Origin: Arcobacter sp. F155
GTDB taxonomy: Bacteria; Campylobacterota; Campylobacteria; Campylobacterales; Arcobacteraceae
Assembly (NCBI RefSeq): GCF_004116455.1
Contig: NZ_PDJU01000002.1
Location: 1-64,000, forward strand
Length of the DNA stretch: 64,000 nt
Reading direction: 5' to 3'
The notes beneath the pieces were generated by a model that searched no databases, had not been told where the DNA came from, and was given only the letters and a program-made list of their open reading frames with translations. Every line of letters begins with the position of its first letter. Positions within the stretch are counted from its first letter, which is position 1. This document shows positions 42,841 through 51,378 of the stretch, piece after piece. Both the position numbers and the translations under genes were made by a program.

Positions 42841-43946
42841 TATTTATTCTCCAATAAATCTATAATATATTCATCAAATTTTTCTACTTCAACTAAAAAT
42901 GAATCATGTCCAGATTCACTCTCAATCATTTTATATGTTACTTGGTCACCTTTTCCAATCTTTTCCATGATATCTCTTATCTCTTCCATCTCTTCAGGAA
43001 AAAATAGCATATCATCAGAAAAAGAGATTAGGTGTAGTTTACACTTAATCTTTTGGAAAGAGTTTTCTAAAGTATCTTCATTTCTTCCTGCATCAAAAAT
43101 ATTCATTGTTTTACAAATATAAAGATAAGAAAGTGGGTCAAATATTTTTGGAAAAGAGTAAGCATTATACTCTAAATATCTCTCAACCTCAAATCTTCCA
43201 AAAAGTTCATATAAACCATCAGTTCTAGCATAGTCTCTTCCAAACTTTTTATTAAACAAATTTGGACTTAAGTACGCAATTAATCCTGCCATTCTTCCAA
43301 TAGCAAGTCCGGGTAAACCTTGTGTTTCTAAATCATCTTTATCATAAAATCCATCTTTAAAAACTGGGTCATGTCTTATTGATTCTATTGCAATTTTGTT
43401 TATTGCTATTGCCCATGGTCTTGTATATGCTGTAGTTGCTAGTGCAAATACATGTTCAGCAAAATCTGGAAACTCTATAGAGTAACAAAGGGCTTGCATT
43501 CCTCCCATACTTCCACCAACTACAGCTTTAGCTTTTTCGATTCCTAGACTTTTATAAAGTTTCATTTGTGCTTTTACAATATCAGAAATTGTAAGGATAG
43601 GAAATTTTAATCTATACTCTTTATTTGTACTTGGGTCTATACTTAAAGCATTTGTTGAACCAAAAGTACTTCCTATATTGTTAGAGCAAATCACAAAGTA
43701 TTTTGTAGTATCAATTGCTTTTCCATCACCAATAAGCTTATCCCACCAACCAGGCTTTGCTTCATCGGCATATCTTCCAGCAGCATGATGACTTCCTGCT
43801 AGAGCATGGCAAACTACTATAACATTTGATTTATCTTCATTTAGTTCACCATAAGTTTCATATATAAGTTCATAAGACTCTAAAATCCTACCACTCTCTA
43901 AATATAATGGTTCATCAAATTTTGCAACTTTTGTTTCTATTTTCAA
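42840..43946 (-). CDS. metX: Homoserine O-acetyltransferase, 368 aa
   Basis: First committed step of methionine synthesis: transfers an acyl group (usually acetyl) to homoserine. Alpha/beta hydrolase with VVCHALAGSHHAAG (about 43-56) and nucleophile elbow GGSMGGMQ (Ser about 143). The Asp and His of the triad are near SFSDDMLFFP and SESGHDSFLVE. Length and motifs fit MetX; acetyl versus succinyl specificity cannot be read by eye. A short leader with a -10-like TATAATATC lies upstream. Confidence 0.95.
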   Translation of the reverse strand: MKIETKVAKFDEPLYLESGRILESYELIYETYGELNEDKSNVIVVCHALAGSHHAAGRYADEAKPGWWDKLIGDGKAIDTTKYFVICSNNIGSTFGSTNALSIDPSTNKEYRLKFPILTISDIVKAQMKLYKSLGIEKAKAVVGGSMGGMQALCYSIEFPDFAEHVFALATTAYTRPWAIAINKIAIESIRHDPVFKDGFYDKDDLETQGLPGLAIGRMAGLIAYLSPNLFNKKFGRDYARTDGLYELFGRFEVERYLEYNAYSFPKIFDPLSYLYICKTMNIFDAGRNEDTLENSFQKIKCKLHLISFSDDMLFFPEEMEEIRDIMEKIGKGDQVTYKMIESESGHDSFLVEVEKFDEYIIDLLENK

Positions 43947-44020
43947 ACTTAATCCATTTATTATAATATCGCTTTATACTAACAAAAAATATCTAAGAAG
44001 ATGATTTAATGGGTACTTTC

Positions 44021-44470
44021 TTAAAACAATTCTAACTTTTGGAAATCTGTTTTCATAATATTTTGCCAGTTTTGAGAAGGTGACCACTCTTCAAATATAG
44101 AGACATCAATACTTTCAAAAGGAGTATTTAATACATGCTTATGATATATATACATAAAAGCTGTTACTCTATAGTTTTTAGCACAATGAATAAATATTTT
44201 TTTATCTTTAATACCACTCATTATTCGCAAAAATAAGTTCAAATCACTTAGTTTTGGTTCTTCAAAATCAACAGGAAGATGAATATAAGTCATTCCAAGT
44301 TCACTTACTACTTTGTCTTCATTCTCTAAAGCATTTGTTGCACTACTTAAAGCTAAGTTTATAACTACATCAAAGTTTTCATTTTTGATTTGTTGAAATT
44401 GCTCAACACTAGGTTGCCCTGCTGTTGAGATATTTTCATTTATTTTTATATAGTTTAAAATACTATTCAT
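44021..44470 (-). CDS. Protein-tyrosine-phosphatase-like protein (DSP fold), 149 aa
   Basis: Small dual-specificity-phosphatase-like domain. The P-loop reads HCAKNYRVTAF, with Cys and Arg four residues apart rather than the canonical five. This HCxxNxRV form is known in a bacterial PTP-like family also found fused to metallo-hydrolases. The general-acid loop may be PVDFEEPKLSD. Starts 8 bp inside the end of the adenosine deaminase gene. The substrate is unknown. Confidence 0.8.
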   Translation of the reverse strand: MNSILNYIKINENISTAGQPSVEQFQQIKNENFDVVINLALSSATNALENEDKVVSELGMTYIHLPVDFEEPKLSDLNLFLRIMSGIKDKKIFIHCAKNYRVTAFMYIYHKHVLNTPFESIDVSIFEEWSPSQNWQNIMKTDFQKLELF

Positions 44471-45479
44471 ACTTTTCTACAACCTCATCAACTCTTTTTA
44501 TATACTCTTGTTTTAACTTTTCCTCAATAAAAGATGAGTTAAAAGAGTTTTTTACTAGTTTAACAATATCTTCTTTTGTTAGAGGTATATTATCAACTAG
44601 ATTAAAAAAGTTTTGATTCATATATCCTTTGAAGTATGCTGGGTCATCTGAGTTTACTGTAACATTTAATCCATAATCTAAAAGTTGTTTTATATTGTGT
44701 TGTTTGTAGTTTTCAAATACTTTTAACTCTATATTTGAGTTTGGACAAACTGTAAGTGGTATTTGTTCTTCTTTTAATCTTTGCATCAAAGCTTCTGAAT
44801 TTATAGCTTGAACTCCGTGGTCTATTCTTTCTATATGAAGTAAATCTAAAGCATCTTCAATATAAGAAATATCACCCTCTTCTCCTGCGTGAGCAACTAA
44901 TTTATATCCATGCTCTTTTGCTTCATTAAATACCTTTTCAAATTTTTTAGGTGGATTTCCTAACTCTGAAGAGTCTAATCCCACTCCTATAATATAATCT
45001 TTATAAGGTAAAGATTGCTCTAGTGTTTCAAAAGCCTTTTCTTCACTTAAATGTCTTAAAAAACACATGATTATCTTTGAACTTATTCCTAACTTTTTTT
45101 GTGCATCATCTAAGGCTTCTTTTATTCCAAAGATAACTGTTTCAAAAGAGATTCCTCTTTGAGTATGAGTTTGTGGGTCAAAAAATATCTCTGTATGTAA
45201 GATATTGTCTTCTTTACATTTTAAAATATAATCCCAAGTCATATCATAGAAATCTTGTTTTGTTATAAGTACCTTTGCTCCAGCATAATAAATATCTAAA
45301 AAACTTTGTAGATTTGTAAAATTATATGCTTCTTTTACTTCTTCAACTGTTTTATATGGAATTTTAATACCATTTCTTTTTGCTAATTTAAACATTAGCT
45401 CTGGTTCAAGCGAACCTTCTATATGTAAGTGTAATTCTGCTTTAGGAAGCTTTTTTATAAACTCTTTAATATCTTTCAT
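44463..45479 (-). CDS. add: Adenosine deaminase family protein, 338 aa
   Basis: Zinc amidohydrolase of purine salvage. Metal site HLHIEGS (about 17-23), then VAHAGEEGD (about 195), catalytic HGVQA (about 220) and NSDDPAYF (about 277-284, metal Asp). All expected ligands are present. Bacterial members may act on adenosine or adenine; motif reading does not separate these. Cotranscribed with the downstream phosphatase-like gene (8-bp overlap). Confidence 0.93.
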   Translation of the reverse strand: MKDIKEFIKKLPKAELHLHIEGSLEPELMFKLAKRNGIKIPYKTVEEVKEAYNFTNLQSFLDIYYAGAKVLITKQDFYDMTWDYILKCKEDNILHTEIFFDPQTHTQRGISFETVIFGIKEALDDAQKKLGISSKIIMCFLRHLSEEKAFETLEQSLPYKDYIIGVGLDSSELGNPPKKFEKVFNEAKEHGYKLVAHAGEEGDISYIEDALDLLHIERIDHGVQAINSEALMQRLKEEQIPLTVCPNSNIELKVFENYKQHNIKQLLDYGLNVTVNSDDPAYFKGYMNQNFFNLVDNIPLTKEDIVKLVKNSFNSSFIEEKLKQEYIKRVDEVVEKYE

Positions 45480-45576
45480 AATAAACCTAAATATCTGTAT
45501 TTTAAAGCCATTATATCTAATTCTTTAAATCAACTAGATATAATATTAGAATTAATCAAGACAACAAAGGTAAATT

Positions 45577-45837
45577 ATGGATTATATTAAACAATTAGAA
45601 GAGTTAGTAAAAGAAGATGTTTTAGTTGAAGTAAATGAAAACATTAGAGAAATTAGAGCTGAATTATCTAAAAAAAGTACAAATGACTTAAAAGAAGAGT
45701 TAGAGTATATGAAACAAATTAAACAATACTTTGATGAAGTATTAGCTGACATTGCAAACAATACAATCTCTCAAGAAGAGGCTTTAGATATTATCGAAGG
45801 TCTTGAAGATATGAGAGCTGAAAACCAAGAAGTATAA
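45577..45837 (+). CDS. Small acidic coiled-coil protein, 86 aa
   Basis: Entirely helical with heptad-like spacing (IKQLEELVKEDVLVEVNENIREIRAEL). No signal or membrane segment. Good AAAGG ribosome-binding site and its own terminator, so it is a single-gene unit. I do not recognise the family. Confidence 0.75.
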   Translation: MDYIKQLEELVKEDVLVEVNENIREIRAELSKKSTNDLKEELEYMKQIKQYFDEVLADIANNTISQEEALDIIEGLEDMRAENQEV

Positions 45838-45859
45838 TCTTTACTTTTTTAGTAAAGAT
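45837..45859 (+). terminator. Rho-independent terminator
   Basis: ATCTTTACT / AGTAAAGAT stem with T5 loop followed by TTATTTTTCC, beginning at the stop of the 86-aa gene. Confidence 0.85.
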
Positions 45860-45966
45860 TTATTTTTCCTTAATTATTTTTTTAAGAAGTCTCATTAATA
45901 TAGTATTTAAATATTTATAGATAATATTTGATTAATTTAAACTATATTAATTAACTAAGGATTTAA

Positions 45967-47058
45967 ATGGATTTAGAAATCTTTCAAATAGTAAATATTC
46001 TAGGCTTTGCTATAGGTGCTATTTTTGGGATGATTGCTCAAAAAAGACAATTTTGTTTTAGTGGGTCAATTAAAGATTATATGTTAACAAAATCCACAAT
46101 GAGAGGCGCATCTGTTGTAATGGCAATGATTGTTGCTATTGTTTCAACAGCACTTATCTCTTCACACTATGAGCTAGATTTTTCAGATACACCATATTAT
46201 AAAGAAAATATTAACTATTTTGTAATCATTCTTGGTGGTTTAATGTTTGGTGTAGGAATGATGCTTGCAGATGGATGTAGCAATAGACATCTTATCAAGT
46301 TTGCACAAGGGGATAAAAACTCTTTAATTAGTATTGTATTTATTGGAATTTTTGCCTTTGCTACTGCAAGAGGTTTTCTAAGTGGATATTTAAATCCTAT
46401 TACAAATAACCCTACTTTAATCGAGTGGTCAGCTTTTATTGAAGAAAAAACTATGAATATCTATGTTGTTGTAGGTATTTTACTTGTGATTTTATTTGCA
46501 TTAACAAAAAAGATAAAAAGAGTATTTTCACTTTGGGATGGGGTATTAGTTGGTCTTCTTGTAGCTGCTGCTTGGACTGTAACAGGAGTTTTAGGTGAAG
46601 AGAGTATTGAAAGACTAATAAGCTTTGAAGGTATTAGTTTTGTATATCCAACTGGAAAAACAATAGAACTATTTATGCTTTATCAAGTAAATGAATTAAC
46701 ATTCTCTATTTCTCTTATTCTTGGTGTTCTTATTGGAGCATTTACAATGTCTAAGTTCAATAGAAGATATAGCTTTGGTTGTACTGCTGCAAAGGGTGAA
46801 AATAGAGTTAGAAATAATATGATTGGTGGAGCACTTATGGGAACAGGTGGTGTTTTATCAATTGGTTGTACAGTAGGACAAGGTTTAACTGGACTTTCTA
46901 CTTTAGCCTTTGGTTCAGCTGTAGCCATTAGTTCTATTTTCGTAGGTGGACTAGTGTCTGCAATCTACTTAAATAAAAGAAATGAATTACCAATGTGTTT
47001 CATCTTTGAGTGGAATGACAAAGACTCTAAGGGTTCAAATTTAGACTATCAAATCTAA
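45967..47058 (+). CDS. YeeE/YedE-family sulfur-compound transporter, 363 aa
   Basis: Polytopic inner-membrane protein with about ten hydrophobic helices and the conserved Cys-Gly signatures of the family: MMLADGCSNRHL (about 105), FGCTAAKGENR (about 274) and SIGCTVGQGLTG (about 300). Related proteins import thiosulfate (TsuA) or handle other reduced sulfur. No TusA-like or rhodanese gene is directly adjacent. Start preceded by AAGGA. Confidence 0.9.
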   Translation: MDLEIFQIVNILGFAIGAIFGMIAQKRQFCFSGSIKDYMLTKSTMRGASVVMAMIVAIVSTALISSHYELDFSDTPYYKENINYFVIILGGLMFGVGMMLADGCSNRHLIKFAQGDKNSLISIVFIGIFAFATARGFLSGYLNPITNNPTLIEWSAFIEEKTMNIYVVVGILLVILFALTKKIKRVFSLWDGVLVGLLVAAAWTVTGVLGEESIERLISFEGISFVYPTGKTIELFMLYQVNELTFSISLILGVLIGAFTMSKFNRRYSFGCTAAKGENRVRNNMIGGALMGTGGVLSIGCTVGQGLTGLSTLAFGSAVAISSIFVGGLVSAIYLNKRNELPMCFIFEWNDKDSKGSNLDYQI

Positions 47059-47154
47059 ATTTTAAGATTTATTTCTGATATAGTCATATTTTACCTCTGT
47101 GTTATTTTATTTCGATAGAGTTTTACTTTAAAAAACAAATAAAGGAGCGTCAAT

Positions 47155-47577
47155 ATGGCTATAGAAAGCAATCAAGTTGTAGCAATGATGTATGAATTAA
47201 AAGTAGATGGAGAGGTAGTTGATAGCAATATTGGCAAAGATCCTTTAGAGTTCACATATGGAACTGGACAAATTATTCCAGGTTTAGAGTCAAGAATCGT
47301 AGAATTAAACGAAGGTGACTCAAAAGATATTACTGTACCAGCAGCAGAAGCTTATGGTGAGTACAATGAAGAAGCAAAACAAGTTTTACCAAAAGAGCAA
47401 TTTGGAGATTTAGAACTTCAAGTTGGTATGCCTTTACAAGGTCAAGGTGAAAATGGTCAACCTATCCAAGTAATCGTAACTGATATTAAAGAAGATGGTT
47501 CTGTTGAAGTAGATTTCAACCACCCATTAGCAGGAAAAGAATTAAACTTCTCAATTACTATTAATAGTATTATCTAA
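47155..47577 (+). CDS. SlyD-like FKBP-type peptidyl-prolyl isomerase, 140 aa
   Basis: FKBP fold with inserted IF chaperone domain. MMYELKVDGEVVDS opens the fold, FTYGTGQIIPGLE forms the active-site region, PAAEAYGEYNEEAKQVLPKEQF is the start of the IF domain, and VDFNHPLAGKELNF closes it. The His-rich metal-binding tail of SlyD is absent. A paralogue lies at 49913-50332. Cytoplasmic folding helper. Confidence 0.93.
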   Translation: MAIESNQVVAMMYELKVDGEVVDSNIGKDPLEFTYGTGQIIPGLESRIVELNEGDSKDITVPAAEAYGEYNEEAKQVLPKEQFGDLELQVGMPLQGQGENGQPIQVIVTDIKEDGSVEVDFNHPLAGKELNFSITINSII

Positions 47578-47581
47578 TTTA

Positions 47582-47606
47582 AAACCTAAGCTTTTAGCTT
47601 AGGTTT
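47582..47606. terminator. Bidirectional terminator between FKBP and DCC genes
   Basis: AAACCTAAGCT / AGCTTAGGTTT perfect stem, shared by the convergent genes; the right arm overlaps the stop of the DCC-family gene. Confidence 0.8.
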
Positions 47607-47961
47607 ACTCTTCAAACTTTATATTTGAATTTCTACCTAAAATAAATAAAACAATCTTTCTTATAATCTTTAAAACTGGATATAAAAAGTTCTGAAATAT
47701 CTTTGTTTTATAAAAAAATGAACTATTTTCACTTAAGTTATCAATAGCTATTATTGCATCACTACCTTGATATATTTTTTCATCTATTTGTACGATTATT
47801 CCATTATTTATATCATAACCATAAGAGTAAAAATATCTAAGCTTTTCTAAGTCATCCCTAGCATTATTTATACTTACATCATGCTCTTTACGAAGATTTA
47901 GTATCTGAGTATATTTATTACAAAAAGGACACTCTTTATCATAATAGATATCTATTTTCAT
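47605..47961 (-). CDS. DCC-family thiol-disulfide oxidoreductase-like protein, 118 aa
   Basis: Thioredoxin-like start IDIYYDKECPFCNKYTQIL with the CPFC pair at about 11-14, matching the DUF393/DCC family. The partner motif around GIIVQIDEKIYQGSDAI is present. Function of the family is poorly known; a redox role is assumed from CxxC. Confidence 0.85.
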   Translation of the reverse strand: MKIDIYYDKECPFCNKYTQILNLRKEHDVSINNARDDLEKLRYFYSYGYDINNGIIVQIDEKIYQGSDAIIAIDNLSENSSFFYKTKIFQNFLYPVLKIIRKIVLFILGRNSNIKFEE

Positions 47962-48009
47962 AACTATTCCTTTGCTACTACTATTATATCAAATATGGTA
48001 AAATAAACA

Positions 48010-48621
48010 ATGAATTGGTTAGCACATATTTTTTTATCAGAATACAATATAGAGTTTCAAGTGGCAAACTATCTTGCAGACCCACTTAAGGGTAAAGTTT
48101 GGGACAATTCAAGTATTCATATTAAAAATGGAATGAAAATCCACAAACTTATAGACTCATACACAGATGCTCATATACTTTTTAAAACAAGTAAAAATAG
48201 ACTTGGGAAAAAAGGGCTTTTAAAAGCAGTTGTTATTGACCTAACATATGATTATTTACTTACTAAAAATTGGAATAGTTTTTCTAAAATCCCATTAGAT
48301 GAGTTTTTAAATGAATTCTATATAAATTCACATAAAATACTTCCATCTTTGCCAACTCATGCAGCAACACCTTTAAAAAGAATGATTGATTTTGATTTAC
48401 TAAATAAGTACCAAAGTTTAGAGCAGCTAAATGAAGCTTTTCTAAGAGTAGATAAAAGATTATCACCAAGGTTAGCCACTAGAGATAAGGCTTCATTCTA
48501 CTATGAAAGAGTTTGTGAGAATATAGATAAAATAGAAAAAGACTTCTTAGAGTTTTTCCCAGAACTTTGCATTGAAGTAGAAAGAAATACAAATAAAGAG
48601 TCTCTAATTCATTGGAAATAA
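48010..48621 (+). CDS. acpH: Acyl carrier protein phosphodiesterase (AcpH-like), 203 aa
   Basis: MNWLAHIFLSE at the N terminus, then NYLADPLKG and the HD-like motif KIHKLIDSYTDAH (about 45-57) are the signature of AcpH. The family removes the phosphopantetheine group from holo-ACP. Length is normal (about 195). Start overlaps the divergent promoter region of the DCC gene. Confidence 0.88.
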   Translation: MNWLAHIFLSEYNIEFQVANYLADPLKGKVWDNSSIHIKNGMKIHKLIDSYTDAHILFKTSKNRLGKKGLLKAVVIDLTYDYLLTKNWNSFSKIPLDEFLNEFYINSHKILPSLPTHAATPLKRMIDFDLLNKYQSLEQLNEAFLRVDKRLSPRLATRDKASFYYERVCENIDKIEKDFLEFFPELCIEVERNTNKESLIHWK

Positions 48622-48694
48622 TAAAACAATTTTATACTATTTTAATATAATCATGTTATATTTTTAGTATAAATAAATTAACAAGGATATTATC

Positions 48695-49189
48695 ATGGAA
48701 ACAATTGGATTATTTTATGGTAGTGACACTGGGACCACTGAAGATATTGTTGAAAAAATTAAAAATGCTTTTTCAAAAGAGATAGAAGTACATAATATTG
48801 CTGATTCATCAAAAGAAGATATTGAAAAATACGATAAGTTAATTCTAGCTTCACCTACTTGGGGAAGTGGTGATTTACAAGCAGATTGGGAAGACTTTGA
48901 GAACAATCTACAAGAGATAGATTTCTCTTCTAAGACTATTGCTTTAGTAGGACTTGGAGACCAAGAGAGTTATTCAGACACTTTTTGTAACTCATTATCA
49001 CATCTATATGCTCATGTAAAAGCTGGTAATGTAGTAGGGAAAACTTCAACAGATGGATATCATTATGATGAGAGTGAATCTGTAATTGATGGCGAGTTTG
49101 TTGGTTTAGCAATTGATGATGTTAACCAAGATGAGTTAACAGATGAGAGAATTGAAGCTTGGGTAAAAGATATTGAAGGTTCTTTTTAA
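48695..49189 (+). CDS. fldA: Flavodoxin, 164 aa
   Basis: FMN-binding electron carrier. Phosphate-binding loop FYGSDTGTTEDI (about 8-19), isoalloxazine loops SPTWGSGDLQ (about 54-63) and GLGDQESYSDTFC (about 88-100). Long-chain form. In Campylobacterota flavodoxin is the electron acceptor of pyruvate and 2-oxoglutarate oxidoreductases (established knowledge). Good AAGGA site and its own terminator. Confidence 0.96.
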   Translation: METIGLFYGSDTGTTEDIVEKIKNAFSKEIEVHNIADSSKEDIEKYDKLILASPTWGSGDLQADWEDFENNLQEIDFSSKTIALVGLGDQESYSDTFCNSLSHLYAHVKAGNVVGKTSTDGYHYDESESVIDGEFVGLAIDDVNQDELTDERIEAWVKDIEGSF

Positions 49190-49199
49190 TTGAACCTTC
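49175..49199 (+). terminator. Terminator overlapping the flavodoxin stop
   Basis: GAAGGTTC / GAACCTTC stem with an AT-rich loop containing the stop codon, followed by TTATTTAA. Confidence 0.7.
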
Positions 49200-49203
49200 T
49201 TAT

Positions 49204-49764
49204 TTAATCCCATTTTTCATTAGGGGCTTCGTAGTTTTTAATTGACTCTATTAAGCTTTTTAAATCTGAAGTATTAATAAGCATATCTAAATACTCTTCT
49301 TTTAAAAACCCTGTTTTTGTCATCTTTTCTATCATATTAAATAAATCATCATAGAAACCACCTATGTTATAAAAAGCACAAGGCTTATTGTGATAACCAA
49401 GTTGTGCCCATGTCCATGCTTCAAAAATCTCTTCTAAAGTCCCTGCTCCACCAGGAAGTGTTATAAAAGCATCTGCCATTTCAGCCATCTTGGCTTTTCT
49501 TTCATGCATATCTTTTACAATTGTTAACTCTGTAATTCCTGTATGAGCTAACTCTTTTTCCTTTAGTTTCTCAGGAATAACACCATATACATTTCCACCA
49601 TTTAACATAATAGTATCTGCTATGATTCCCATTAATCCAACTTTTCCACCACCATAAACAACATCAATGTTATTTTGTGCTAAAAATTCACCTAGGGCTT
49701 TAGTCTCTTCTACGTACATAGAACATTCACCACTACTTGAGCCACAATATACTGCAACTTTCAT
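49204..49764 (-). CDS. LOG-family nucleotide phosphoribohydrolase (TIGR00730-type), 186 aa
   Basis: Rossmann-like protein with the two LOG signatures, PGGAGTLEE (about 105-113) and the preceding Arg of MHERKAKM. It starts with VAVYCGSSSGEC, also typical. Family members cleave nucleoside 5'-monophosphates to base and ribose phosphate (cytokinin-activating type, or AMP/PpnN-like). I chose ATG 49764, preceded by GAAGGA, over a GTG at 49794. Confidence 0.92.
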   Translation of the reverse strand: MKVAVYCGSSSGECSMYVEETKALGEFLAQNNIDVVYGGGKVGLMGIIADTIMLNGGNVYGVIPEKLKEKELAHTGITELTIVKDMHERKAKMAEMADAFITLPGGAGTLEEIFEAWTWAQLGYHNKPCAFYNIGGFYDDLFNMIEKMTKTGFLKEEYLDMLINTSDLKSLIESIKNYEAPNEKWD

Positions 49765-49912
49765 ATTATTTTGTCCTTCAAAAGATATAAACACTGATTA
49801 TATATAAAGTAGTTTAAAATGTAATAAACGTTTTATAGTCACTTTTTATTTTACCTTATAATTAGTCTATTAGGGTATAGTTAGTTTTTAGAAAACTCTT
49901 ACAAGGATTATT

Positions 49913-50332
49913 ATGGGAATAAGTAAAAATAGTGTTGTATCTATGTCTTATGAAGTAAGATTAAATGACGAAGTAATTGATAGTAATAAAGATAATGAGC
50001 CTATTAAATTTATCCATGGAACTGGTGAAATCATTGCAGGACTTGAAAAAGGTATTGTAGGAATGGAAGCAGGAGAAACAAAAGATATTAAAGTTGCAGC
50101 AATTGATGCTTATGGTGAGCATGACCCAAAATTAACAGAGACTTTACCGATAGCTGATTTTGAAGGAATTGATTTAGAAATAGGATTAGTTCTTGAAGCT
50201 GATGGAGAAAAAGGTGAAATCATCAAAGCAACTGTTACAGAAGTAACTAAAGATGAAGTTACAATTGATTATAACCATCCTCTTGCAGGTTGTGATTTAG
50301 ACTTTAAAGTAACTATTCACTCAGTACTATAA
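49913..50332 (+). CDS. Second SlyD-like FKBP-type peptidyl-prolyl isomerase, 139 aa
   Basis: Same architecture as the gene at 47155: VSMSYEVRLNDEVIDS, FIHGTGEIIAGLEKGIVGM, an IF domain (YGEHDPKLTETLPIADF) and IDYNHPLAGCDLDF. No His-rich tail. Sequence clearly diverged from its paralogue, so this is not a fresh duplication. AAGGATT precedes the start. Confidence 0.93.
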   Translation: MGISKNSVVSMSYEVRLNDEVIDSNKDNEPIKFIHGTGEIIAGLEKGIVGMEAGETKDIKVAAIDAYGEHDPKLTETLPIADFEGIDLEIGLVLEADGEKGEIIKATVTEVTKDEVTIDYNHPLAGCDLDFKVTIHSVL

Positions 50333-50337
50333 TTTAT

Positions 50338-50361
50338 AAACCTCCTTTTCAAGGAGGTTTT
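50338..50361 (+). terminator. Rho-independent terminator of the second FKBP gene
   Basis: AAACCTCCTT / AAGGAGGTTTT stem followed by a T-rich run, 5 bases after the stop. Confidence 0.88.
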
Positions 50362-50453
50362 CTTTCTTTCACACTAATTTTATATTTTAAAGTTTATCTT
50401 TTCTATTTTAGTTAATATTATTTAGTATTATAAAATCTTACAAAGGATAAAAG

Positions 50454-51353
50454 ATGAAACTTTTAAAAGTATTCTTTGCCCTAGCCTTTTTTACAACAAT
50501 CTCATTTGCCCATAATCATGATAAAAAAGAAGTTGTAATTACTACAACAAAAGTAGCAAATGGTGTTTATATGTTACAAGGTCAAGGTGGAAATATAGGA
50601 TTGAGTGTAGGTGAAGATGGTGTTCTAATGATAGATAGTCAGTTTGCTCCTTTAACAAAAAAAATAAAAGGTGCAATTTCTAAACTATCTCAAAAAGATA
50701 TAAAATATCTAGTTAATACTCACTGGCATTATGACCATACAAATGGAAATGAAAACATAGGAAAAGACAATGTAACTATTGTTGCCCATGAAAATGTAAA
50801 AAAAAGACTTAGTGAAGATAGTTTTATAAAAGCCTTTAATAAAACTGTTCCTGCTTTATCTAAAGTTGGTCTACCAACAGTTACTTTTAATGACAAAATA
50901 GAGTTTTCAATGAATAATGAAAATATTGAAGTAATCTACCAAAACAATGCACATACAGATGGAGATAGTATTATCTTCTTCAAAAATGCAAATGTAGTTC
51001 ATACAGGAGATATATATTTTAATGGTTTTTATCCTTTTATTGATGAATCAAGTAAAGGTGATGTTGATGGTGTTATAAAAGCTGCTGAATATATATTAAG
51101 TAGAATTGATGACAATACAAAAGTTATTCCAGGACATGGTAAACTTTCAAACAAAAAAGAGTTAACTTACTACAAAGATACACTTGTAGAATTAAACAAA
51201 AGGATGAAAAAGTTAATTTCTGAGGGTAAAACTTTAGAAGAGATAGTTGCGTTAAAACCTTTTGCTGATTATGATAAAAAACTAGGTGGAGGATTTTTAC
51301 CACCAGAAAAGTTTTTAAAAATCTTTTATGGTGTTGTAAAAGCAAATCAATAA
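50454..51353 (+). CDS. Exported MBL-fold metallo-hydrolase, 299 aa
   Basis: Signal peptide MKLLKVFFALAFFTTISFA, then a His-containing mature start (HNHDKK). Zinc ligands are seen in THWHYDHTNG (HxHxDH, about 85-90), AHTDGDS, HTGDIYF and IPGHG. The domain resembles periplasmic subclass B3-like or quinoprotein-relay-associated lactamase-fold proteins. The substrate is unknown; beta-lactamase activity should not be assumed. Confidence 0.9.
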   Translation: MKLLKVFFALAFFTTISFAHNHDKKEVVITTTKVANGVYMLQGQGGNIGLSVGEDGVLMIDSQFAPLTKKIKGAISKLSQKDIKYLVNTHWHYDHTNGNENIGKDNVTIVAHENVKKRLSEDSFIKAFNKTVPALSKVGLPTVTFNDKIEFSMNNENIEVIYQNNAHTDGDSIIFFKNANVVHTGDIYFNGFYPFIDESSKGDVDGVIKAAEYILSRIDDNTKVIPGHGKLSNKKELTYYKDTLVELNKRMKKLISEGKTLEEIVALKPFADYDKKLGGGFLPPEKFLKIFYGVVKANQ

Positions 51354-51378
51354 AATATTCCCTTTCATGGGAATATTT
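51353..51378. terminator. Bidirectional terminator between hydrolase and aminotransferase
   Basis: AAATATTCCC / GGGAATATTT perfect stem with TTTCAT loop between convergent stop codons. Confidence 0.85.

Noticed and set aside
50454-51353. Beta-lactamase resistance gene
   Set aside because: The HxHxDH motif is shared by all MBL-fold hydrolases; nothing here points to antibiotic hydrolysis.
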